Source: Bacillota bacterium
GTDB lineage: Bacteria; Bacillota; Clostridia; Acetivibrionales; DSM-1351
Direction of reading: 5' to 3'
DNA: 5,495 bases
Assembly (NCBI GenBank): GCA_023436515.1
Contig: JAEZIV010000018.1
Coordinates: forward strand, 1 to 5,495
Shown here one piece after another: positions 1 through 4,967 of this stretch (positions within the stretch are counted from its first letter, which is position 1; each line of letters begins with the position of its first letter). The notes beneath the pieces are model-generated. The model was given only the letters and a program-made list of their open reading frames with translations, had not been told where the DNA came from and did no database searches. A program made the position numbers and the translations under genes.

Positions 1-936
1 GCCAATTGCAGGACAATCCTTTCCAAAGCTTGAGGTAAGACTGTCATATCTGCCCCCCGAAAGTATTGGGAAGCCTACTCCATAGGTAAAGCCCCTGAAT
101 ATTATTCCAGTGTCATAATCCGGTCCCTTCAGCATTCCTAGGTCAATTGACAAGTATTTTGTGAAGCCGTAATCTCCAAGAATGTTTATAACTTCCTCAA
201 TGTTTTCAAGAGCTGCCAGACTTCTTTTATTCCTGGTAATTTTTTTAAGCTTTTCTATTACATCGAGGGAACCGAACAGACTCGGCAGCTTCAATATCAA
301 TTCTCTTAGCTCAGAAGTCATTTCATACCTATTTACTATTTCTTCAACTCCCACATAGTCTTTTCTGTCAATTAGCTTGGATATTCTGGAAATATCCTGT
401 TCAGTCAGGCCTGCTTCTTCAGCGAGACCGTTAAAGAATTCCACCTGTCCAATATCTATCTGAAAGTTTTCCAGACCTGCCGCCTTGAGGGTATTTATTG
501 CAACAGCGATGATCTCTGCATCACTCTCAAAAGACGAATCTCCCAACAATTCCACACCGACCTGAGTGAACTCATTTCTGCGCCCTCCTCCGATCTCATT
601 AAACCTAAATACATTTCCAATGTAGGAGTACTTAATCGGCAGCTGTAAATCGCGATTTTTAGTTGCGGTGAGCCTTGCAACAGGAACTGTAATGTCGGGT
701 CTCAGCACAAGAATTCTCCCCTTGGGATCAAAAAACTTTACCATAGCCTCCTGTGGGAAGGATTCAATATCTGTTGAAAAGACATCATAGAATTCGATTG
801 TGGGCGTCTCTATTTCGTAAAAGCCATAGGATCTGAAGGTTTTACGTATACGGCTTTCCATTTCTCTCTTTGCATAGCATTCATCAAACAGTATATCCTG
901 AACACCGTCAGGAGTATAAATCTTCCACTTTGACAT
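1..936 (-). CDS. hisZ: ATP phosphoribosyltransferase regulatory subunit HisZ (3' end beyond left edge)
   Basis: HisZ is a catalytically inactive paralogue of histidyl-tRNA synthetase. It complexes with the short form of HisG and makes the first enzyme of histidine synthesis active and feedback-sensitive, in the cytoplasm. The 312 visible codons run open from ATG 936 off the left edge; the family is usually about 380-430 residues, so roughly the last quarter is missing. Visible class II synthetase-like signatures: TPDGVQD (8-14), LRPDITVPVAR (78-88), the motif 2-like stretch GNVFRFNEIGGGRRNEFTQ (107-125), and GGRYDSL (294-300). The HisRS catalytic signature RGLDYYTG reads KGPDYDTG (270-277), with Lys for the essential Arg, and motif 2 lacks the usual Pro-Gln, which favours HisZ over HisS. 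The start is supported by GAGAGG five bases upstream and by its own sigma-A promoter. hisG and other his genes probably follow to the left, though this is not visible. Confidence 0.93.
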   Translation of the reverse strand, partial: MSKWKIYTPDGVQDILFDECYAKREMESRIRKTFRSYGFYEIETPTIEFYDVFSTDIESFPQEAMVKFFDPKGRILVLRPDITVPVARLTATKNRDLQLPIKYSYIGNVFRFNEIGGGRRNEFTQVGVELLGDSSFESDAEIIAVAINTLKAAGLENFQIDIGQVEFFNGLAEEAGLTEQDISRISKLIDRKDYVGVEEIVNRYEMTSELRELILKLPSLFGSLDVIEKLKKITRNKRSLAALENIEEVINILGDYGFTKYLSIDLGMLKGPDYDTGIIFRGFTYGVGFPILSGGRYDSLTSSFGKDCPAIG

Positions 937-941
937 AAATA

Positions 942-947
942 CCTCTC
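942..947 (-). promoter_or_regulatory. Ribosome binding site of hisZ
   Basis: On the minus strand GAGAGG lies five bases before the ATG at 936. It fixes the hisZ start; no competing in-frame start with a comparable site is evident. Confidence 0.7.
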
Positions 948-980
948 AAACAATATATTATTTAAAAACTCAGGCGACTT

Positions 981-1006
981 ACTTTACTAAACTAAACTGC
1001 TAAAGT
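981..1006 (-). repeat. Short inverted repeat in hisZ leader
   Basis: ACTTTA (981-986) and TAAAGT (1001-1006) form 6-base arms around a 14-base spacer that itself holds a TAAAC direct repeat. It lies between the hisZ transcription start and the ribosome binding site. It is AT-rich and weak as an RNA hairpin; an operator or chance are both possible. Confidence 0.25.
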
Positions 1007-1028
1007 GGTAAATTAATAAATTAGAATA

Positions 1029-1057
1029 ATTATAGTTTATTTTATTATAACAGTCAA
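1029..1057 (-). promoter_or_regulatory. Sigma-A promoter of hisZ
   Basis: The minus strand reads TTGACT (-35, 1052-1057), a 17-base spacer, then TATAAT (-10, 1029-1034): five of six and six of six matches to the housekeeping consensus at ideal spacing. Transcription should start near 1022, giving a leader of about 85 bases, too short for a canonical T-box. The -35 box begins 6 bp after the stop codon of the upstream histidine kinase gene. The hisZ transcription unit is therefore independently initiated although it sits directly behind the two-component operon. Confidence 0.85.
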
Positions 1058-1063
1058 TAGCTA

Positions 1064-2014
1064 TTAATTTCTTTTTTGCTGGATAGTTTTGCTCTTTTGA
1101 AGCTTTACTATAAATCCCTTTGTATATCCGTCAACTTCCTCTACCAAACCTAAATCACCATGATGCTTTTCAAGGATTTTCTTACTAATCGCTAGTCCCA
1201 AACCACTTCCTCCTGTACTATTTCTGGAATCATCTCCACAAACAAAGGGCTCATATATTGTATCACGGATTGATGCTTTTATGGCATCCCCCGAGTCTGC
1301 AACCAGTATAATCACTCTGTTATCAACCTCCGTTACTGAAATAAGTACACGTATTCCCTCCTCATTGTGCTTTAAAGTATTTTCAATCAGATTATGTATG
1401 GCGCGCCTGAATTCAACTCGATCAAGACTGCAGTAGATTGGCTGATCAGGAATCTCAATTTCCAGTTCAATATTTTTAGCTTCAAAGGCCTCATATAAAT
1501 CTGCAATTATAACACGAAGCAAACCGCACACATTTTCTATCTGCAGCTGTAATTTATGTTGACTGGATTCCAGTTTAGAATATGTAAATAGCCTTTGAAT
1601 CAATTCATCTGTCCTCTTTGCTTTTGAATAAATGATATCAACTGCCTTTTGCCTTTCATGTCCTACTAGTTCATTCTCTCTTAATGCCCCGGCAAAACCA
1701 AGGATCGATGTAATGGGTGTCTTCAAGTCATGCACAATATTGGCATACATTTGATTTTTCTCTTCTATGTTACGCTTTGTTACTTCTTCAATTTGTTTTT
1801 CTGTCATACGTATAAAAATAAGTGCAAAAACTACAAATACCAATACTGTAAGTAGCCAGTAGGATATTAGCAACAGCTTCATCCACAGCGAATCATTCTT
1901 CACAATTAAGAATAACCAATCGTCATACATGCTGCTAATGACTGACTCCACTACCGATGTTCCAAAAGAGCAACATATAAAATATTTTATAATCTTACGT
2001 TTTAAGTTTTGCAT
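1064..2014 (-). CDS. Membrane sensor histidine kinase of an OmpR/VanR-type two-component system
   Basis: Predicted inner-membrane kinase (316 residues) that autophosphorylates on His and passes the phosphate to the adjacent regulator. Order: a weak first membrane segment (about 8-28), a loop of only some 12-15 residues outside, a strong second segment (about 43-69), a coiled linker with no obvious HAMP domain, then the dimerisation/H-box IVHDLKTPITS with the phospho-accepting His95. N box NLIENTLKHN (208-217), G1 box DSGDAI (240-245), F box EPF (about 255-257) and G2 box GGSGLGLAIS (268-277) form a complete HATPase domain. G1 is atypical, with Ala for the second Gly. The start at 2014 was chosen over a longer open frame reaching 2164 because AGGATGG lies six bases upstream and the long version would overlap the regulator by 170 bp. 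With this start the overlap is 20 bp, suggesting translational coupling. The signal sensed is unknown; the short outer loop resembles intramembrane-sensing kinases of envelope stress. Confidence 0.92.
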   Translation of the reverse strand: MQNLKRKIIKYFICCSFGTSVVESVISSMYDDWLFLIVKNDSLWMKLLLISYWLLTVLVFVVFALIFIRMTEKQIEEVTKRNIEEKNQMYANIVHDLKTPITSILGFAGALRENELVGHERQKAVDIIYSKAKRTDELIQRLFTYSKLESSQHKLQLQIENVCGLLRVIIADLYEAFEAKNIELEIEIPDQPIYCSLDRVEFRRAIHNLIENTLKHNEEGIRVLISVTEVDNRVIILVADSGDAIKASIRDTIYEPFVCGDDSRNSTGGSGLGLAISKKILEKHHGDLGLVEEVDGYTKGFIVKLQKSKTIQQKRN

Positions 2015-2681
2015 TTTTATCCATCCTATATCCCAATCCACGGATTGTCTTGATATAATCATCACCAATCTTTTCTCTGATTCTACTGATAATAACACGA
2101 ATTGTGTTATCATCCAGAACATATTCCTCTCCCCAGCCGGCTTCATATATCTGTTCCTTTGCAAATACCCTTCCCGGCCAGCTCATGAAAAGCTTCAAAA
2201 CCAGAAATTCTGCTTTGGTCAGTTCCATAGTCTCATTATTTTTAGTAACAGTACATTCTGCTAGATTTAGAGACAATTCACCGACAGAAATTATATCCGA
2301 ATCAGACTTGAATCCGTTGCTCTCTATTCGCCTGACCCTGGCTTTTACCTTAGCAGCAACCTCCAATGGTTCAAATGGCTTGGTTATGTAATCGTCTGCA
2401 CCTAGCTCCAGTCCCAATACGCGGTCGTTTAAATCTACCTTTGCTGAGATTACAATAATGGGAATATTCATGTGCTCCCGAACTTTTCTTATAAGCTCAT
2501 ATCCATTCATTCTAGGCATCATAATATCAATCAATGCAACATCAATATCGTAATTTTTTAGAATCCTATATGCCATTTCACCATCATAAGCCTCATAGAT
2601 ATTCATATTTTCCTTCTCGAGATACATGCGAAGCAGTTGGATGATTTCTTTTTCATCGTCTGCGATCAAAATATTCGCCAT
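1995..2681 (-). CDS. OmpR-family (VanR-like) response regulator
   Basis: Cytoplasmic DNA-binding regulator, 228 residues, the normal length for the family. The receiver domain (about 3-118) has the acidic pocket Asp8/Asp9, the phosphorylation site Asp52 in LIDIMMP, Ser79 in VISA and Lys101 in TKPF, so all phosphotransfer residues are present. The winged-helix output domain (about 131-222) ends in the typical TIRGLGYRM. The start is ATG 2681, giving MANILIADDE; a TTG at 2708 is in frame but would overlap the upstream hydrolase and lacks comparable support. AAAGGAG nine bases upstream overlaps the hydrolase stop codon, so the gene is probably translated together with its neighbours from one mRNA. 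The partner is the kinase immediately downstream. Its targets are not shown by the sequence; autoregulation of the operon via the palindromes upstream of the hydrolase is a reasonable inference. Confidence 0.95.
   Translation of the reverse strand: MANILIADDEKEIIQLLRMYLEKENMNIYEAYDGEMAYRILKNYDIDVALIDIMMPRMNGYELIRKVREHMNIPIIVISAKVDLNDRVLGLELGADDYITKPFEPLEVAAKVKARVRRIESNGFKSDSDIISVGELSLNLAECTVTKNNETMELTKAEFLVLKLFMSWPGRVFAKEQIYEAGWGEEYVLDDNTIRVIISRIREKIGDDYIKTIRGLGYRMDKNAKLKT
2021..2027 (-). promoter_or_regulatory. Ribosome binding site deciding the kinase start
   Basis: AGGATGG lies six bases before the ATG at 2014, inside the 3' end of the response regulator gene. It is the reason for preferring a 316-residue kinase over the 366-residue open frame. 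Confidence 0.65.
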
Positions 2682-2690
2682 ATTTATTAG

Positions 2691-2697
2691 CTCCTTT
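2691..2697 (-). promoter_or_regulatory. Ribosome binding site of response regulator, overlapping upstream stop
   Basis: AAAGGAG shares its first two bases with the TAA stop (2696-2698) of the serine hydrolase gene and lies nine bases before ATG 2681. This supports the ATG over the upstream TTG and indicates an operon. Confidence 0.8.
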
Positions 2698-4609
2698 ATA
2701 CGCTCCAAAATTTATATAGCTGGAAATATACTATGAAACCAAATATGAATAAACCTCCAACTACTGTAAATATACTTTTCAATAAATTCTGCTTTTTCAG
2801 ACGTCTTGATTTCAATGTTCCTAATGCTATTGCCACTGCATTCACTAAGGAAATTATACCAATAATAATAAAGCCCCCACAAAAGCAAATAAGCATAGCG
2901 TCTGATACATAAACCGTTCCACCTGTAACAACACTTATATACGCCAAAAGCAGCAGTCCCGCTAAACTAAACATGGCCTCCTGCAGAATAAAGCTTTTTT
3001 TATGTACCGAACCTTCTCCCTTTTTCTTTCGACAGATTCTTATGCAAAGCCTTATTAACCTAACAATAAGTATAAAAATTGAGACAAGGGTTGCTAGAAG
3101 CATAAGTACTATCGCTATGTAGTTCCATATACTATGCTTGATTTGGTCTATGGTATAGGATTCCAAAACTAAATTCCCTTGTGAATTTATTGTTTCATAC
3201 ATCATGTACTGAAATCCATTAGCATCATCATATAAATATTGATGGTCCTGAACCTTTGTGATGGTTTCCTCCCCCAGCAGCCTGAATAGATTGGGGTTTT
3301 CAGTCCTCATTATCGGCGTTAAAAAAGTAAATGTAAAAATGCGCATGCAGCCTTCTGTATATGTTGTTCTGCTTCCGGCATAAACTCCGCTGATATCTAA
3401 GCTTTCAGAAAAGTCAGTGCCTTTTGCTCTTTCATTATCTAAGTAGCTTCCAAAAATAAGTGACAATAACCCATATGAAAAAGCACTTTCATTTTCCTCA
3501 TTGGCAAGCACTGCTATTCCAATTCCAGACCTTGGATCAAACATAAGCTGGGAAGAACAGGATTTTGTGTTTCCTGAATGCCCCATTACATCCACCGAAA
3601 ACTGTAGAGTCCATAAGCCATGGCAATTTCGCGGTATATCGGAATTGCCATAATATGTTGTTGCTGAAAGCATTTTACCCAGTGTACCCTCATGTTCAAA
3701 TAATGAACATTTGTCTCCTGCCTCTGGAACAAAAGCTTTTGCAAGCTTTGTAAAATCTTTAAGGGTCCCAGTTGCCGAGCCAGCAGGATAAAGCTCGATG
3801 TAGCTGATCCTTTTACCAAAGCTTTCATAAAACCCCTGCATTACGGAATACGCCTTCAGTTTATTTCTTTGTTCCTTTACCCATATATTATCGGAATAAT
3901 CCGCACTTACAGCTGTATGCTCCATTCCAAGGGGATCCAAAATATTTTCATGCACATAGTCGGTATAATTTTCACCGCTGACACACTGAACTATGAACGC
4001 TGCAAGGGTGCACCCCCAGTTTGAATAAGAGGTTACCGTACCCGGTTCATAAATCTGTATCGGCTGGCTTTCTCTTAATACGGTTTCAATATCGCGGACC
4101 CTTGCTTCATCGCTGGTCTCACACTCTTCATCAATTTCCTGGAAGCCTGCTGTATGACTCATAAGATTAAGCATTGTAATGGGCTTACTATATTTTATTC
4201 TTGTCAGAAAGCCTTCCGGGAGATACTTTCGGATATCCACCTCAAGGTCCAGCTTTCCCTGTTCATATAGCTGCATAACACTTATCCACACAAACAGCTT
4301 TGAGGAAGACCCCCATTCGTAAACAGTACTTTCATCTGCCTTGATTTTATTCTCAATATCCGAGTATCCGAAATATCCCTCATACAGAGTTTCGCTGTTA
4401 TCAAAAACTGCCACCTCCATAGACGCTAGACCGGCCTGTCGTTCTGCGACAAAACTCTCTATTTTCTCTCCAATATCCCGGTAGTTAATACCTGACGGCG
4501 TAATTCCGGCAGCCTTGCTGACCCTCTCTTTTACAGCAGCTTCCACCATGACATTGGACATAGAAAGCAGCAATAGGATTACTATAATAGCAGTAAACAT
4601 TTTTCTCAT
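2696..4609 (-). CDS. Secreted, membrane-anchored serine hydrolase (class C beta-lactamase/PBP family) with four C-terminal membrane segments
   Basis: 637 residues. An N-terminal signal sequence (1-25, basic start, long hydrophobic core, VEA near a possible cleavage site, no lipobox Cys) exports an extracytoplasmic catalytic domain (about 45-390) of the beta-lactamase/D,D-peptidase fold. All three active-site motifs are visible: SxxK as S101-S-S-K104, YxN as Y195-S-N197, and HxG as H344-S-G346 in place of KTG, typical for class C-like hydrolases. A linker region of unknown role (about 400-490) precedes four membrane segments near 496-518, 541-562, 570-597 and 611-630. Basic stretches between segments 1 and 2 and between 3 and 4 place those loops in the cytoplasm. 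Likely substrates are D-Ala-containing peptides or esters of the wall, or a beta-lactam or other peptide antibiotic; the sequence cannot choose. It is first in an operon with the two-component pair. ATG 4609 has AGGAG six bases upstream, inside a long inverted repeat. Confidence 0.9.
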   Translation of the reverse strand: MRKMFTAIIVILLLLSMSNVMVEAAVKERVSKAAGITPSGINYRDIGEKIESFVAERQAGLASMEVAVFDNSETLYEGYFGYSDIENKIKADESTVYEWGSSSKLFVWISVMQLYEQGKLDLEVDIRKYLPEGFLTRIKYSKPITMLNLMSHTAGFQEIDEECETSDEARVRDIETVLRESQPIQIYEPGTVTSYSNWGCTLAAFIVQCVSGENYTDYVHENILDPLGMEHTAVSADYSDNIWVKEQRNKLKAYSVMQGFYESFGKRISYIELYPAGSATGTLKDFTKLAKAFVPEAGDKCSLFEHEGTLGKMLSATTYYGNSDIPRNCHGLWTLQFSVDVMGHSGNTKSCSSQLMFDPRSGIGIAVLANEENESAFSYGLLSLIFGSYLDNERAKGTDFSESLDISGVYAGSRTTYTEGCMRIFTFTFLTPIMRTENPNLFRLLGEETITKVQDHQYLYDDANGFQYMMYETINSQGNLVLESYTIDQIKHSIWNYIAIVLMLLATLVSIFILIVRLIRLCIRICRKKKGEGSVHKKSFILQEAMFSLAGLLLLAYISVVTGGTVYVSDAMLICFCGGFIIIGIISLVNAVAIALGTLKSRRLKKQNLLKSIFTVVGGLFIFGFIVYFQLYKFWSV

Positions 4610-4610
4610 A

Positions 4611-4658
4611 AAAGACTCCTTTTACATTTGATATTACTAGTATATAAAAGGAGTCTTT
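4611..4658 (-). promoter_or_regulatory. 14-bp perfect inverted repeat covering the hydrolase SD (RNA switch, attenuator or operator)
   Basis: Arms at 4611-4624 and 4645-4658 are perfect reverse complements, separated by 20 bases. In the minus-strand transcript the upstream arm reads AAAGACTCCTTTTA and the downstream arm TAAAAGGAGTCTTT, ending one base before the start codon. The hairpin would bury the whole SD. The A-run/GACTCC...GGAGTC/T-run pattern also resembles an intrinsic terminator, although the loop is long. Alternatively, a -10-like TATACT (4639-4644) lies in the loop; if transcription starts there, only one arm is in the mRNA and the repeat would be a DNA operator flanking the promoter. 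The repeat is directly seen; the mechanism is inferred. Confidence 0.6.
4616..4620 (-). promoter_or_regulatory. Ribosome binding site of the serine hydrolase, inside an inverted repeat
   Basis: AGGAG (within AAAAGGAG, 4616-4623) lies six bases before ATG 4609. Every base of it is paired in the hairpin formed by 4611-4624 and 4645-4658, so access to it may be conditional. Confidence 0.75.
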
Positions 4659-4665
4659 CTTAAAA

Positions 4666-4679
4666 AATGTTGAAACATT
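4666..4679. repeat. Operator-like palindrome upstream of the hydrolase gene
   Basis: AATGTTGAAACATT has perfect 6-bp arms around a 2-bp centre. Its short, compact shape suits a dimeric DNA-binding protein better than an RNA hairpin. It lies 7 bp upstream of the SD-covering repeat. A binding protein cannot be named; the operon's own response regulator is one candidate, although OmpR-type regulators usually prefer direct repeats. Confidence 0.45.
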
Positions 4680-4681
4680 AA

Positions 4682-4698
4682 CTGAATATTAAATTCAG
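4682..4698. repeat. Second palindrome upstream of the hydrolase gene
   Basis: CTGAAT (4682-4687) and ATTCAG (4693-4698) are perfect 6-bp arms around a 5-base centre. It sits 2 bp from the neighbouring palindrome, giving three inverted repeats in a row in front of the hydrolase gene. Confidence 0.4.
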
Positions 4699-4701
4699 CT
4701 T

Positions 4702-4728
4702 TTTATACAAATTATTACAGCCTGTCTA
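4702..4728 (-). promoter_or_regulatory. Candidate promoter of the hydrolase/two-component operon
   Basis: The minus strand has TAGACA (4723-4728, five of six to the -35 consensus) and TATAAA (4702-4707, five of six to the -10), but the spacer is only 15 bases, two short of optimal. Suboptimal spacing could mean dependence on an activator. If used, the leader is about 85-90 bases and contains all three inverted repeats. The competing candidate is TATACT at 4639-4644, which has no recognisable -35. Confidence 0.3.
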
Positions 4729-4861
4729 TGTATATATTCTATCGCAGTTACTTTGAGAAGACCACCATAATTCTTTTGGAGTATTCATTGACTGCTTAGC
4801 CTTACCTAATGACTAGGCTGCACTCTGAGCTTTAGCTAAACCTGATATAGACTTAATTCAG

Positions 4862-4892
4862 AAAAAAAGCGCGGCCTTTTAAAGCCTGCGCC
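4862..4892 (-). terminator. Intrinsic terminator of the DUF2935 gene
   Basis: In the minus-strand transcript GCGC-A-GGC pairs with GCC-GCGC around an 8-base AU-rich loop, with one bulged A, followed directly by seven T (4862-4868). This is a classic GC-rich stem plus U-tract. It lies about 75 bp after the DUF2935 stop codon and insulates the downstream hydrolase operon from it. Confidence 0.88.
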
Positions 4893-4909
4893 GTAATAAT
4901 ACTTATATG

Positions 4910-4949
4910 GCCAATCACTGATACCTTCTCTAGGTATCAGTGACTAGGC
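4910..4949 (-). repeat. Perfect stem-loop in the DUF2935 3' untranslated region
   Basis: TCACTGATACC (4915-4925) and GGTATCAGTGA (4933-4943) form 11 perfect pairs around a 7-base loop. GCC/GGC (4910-4912, 4947-4949) extend it beyond a small internal loop. It begins 18 bp after the stop codon and has no U-tract on either side, so it is not a standard terminator. It could stabilise the mRNA 3' end or be a protein binding site. Confidence 0.6.
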
Positions 4950-4967
4950 AACGAAATTAAAAACATT

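Larger units (their letters stand above)
4610..4967. other. Intergenic control region between the DUF2935 gene and the hydrolase operon
   Basis: 358 bp without a credible gene on either strand. From the DUF2935 side it holds a perfect stem-loop (4915-4943), an intrinsic terminator (4862-4892), a roughly 130-bp stretch with only small symmetric motifs (TTTAGCTAAA at 4831-4840; AGCCT/AGGCT arms at 4798-4802 and 4815-4819), the candidate promoter, and three inverted repeats up to the hydrolase start. The 4729-4861 part has no strong promoter or coding signal that I can see. Confidence 0.6.

Noticed and set aside
495..680. 61-residue minus-strand frame inside hisZ
   Set aside because: Shadow of hisZ in another frame, with no recognisable domain or start signal.
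937..1022. Histidine T-box riboswitch in front of hisZ
   Set aside because: The strong promoter at 1029-1057 leaves only about 85 bases of leader, too short for the specifier loop and terminator/antiterminator, and no such hairpins are visible.
2015..2164. Longer N-terminus of the kinase starting at 2164
   Set aside because: It would overlap the well-defined DNA-binding domain of the regulator by 170 bp, and the added residues are just the other-frame reading of that domain. ATG 2014 has a good ribosome binding site.
1929..2391. Two plus-strand open frames of 111 and 95 residues over the two-component genes
   Set aside because: They lie antisense to strongly conserved coding sequence, show no domain features, and no promoter or SD points to them.
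2682..2708. TTG start of the response regulator adding nine residues
   Set aside because: The receiver domain begins properly at ATG 2681, which has a strong SD; the TTG extension overlaps the hydrolase gene end.
3565..3828. Plus-strand 62- and minus-strand 80-residue frames inside the hydrolase gene
   Set aside because: Both are alternative-frame shadows of the hydrolase catalytic domain, including its HxG motif region.
4829..4842. TTTAGCTAAA palindrome as an operator
   Set aside because: A single 10-bp AT-rich palindrome far from any promoter-like sequence is expected by chance in DNA of this composition.
4810..4949. Direct repeat TGACTAGGC at 4810-4818 and 4941-4949
   Set aside because: Only nine bases, with unrelated flanks; not enough to claim a repeat family or attachment sites.
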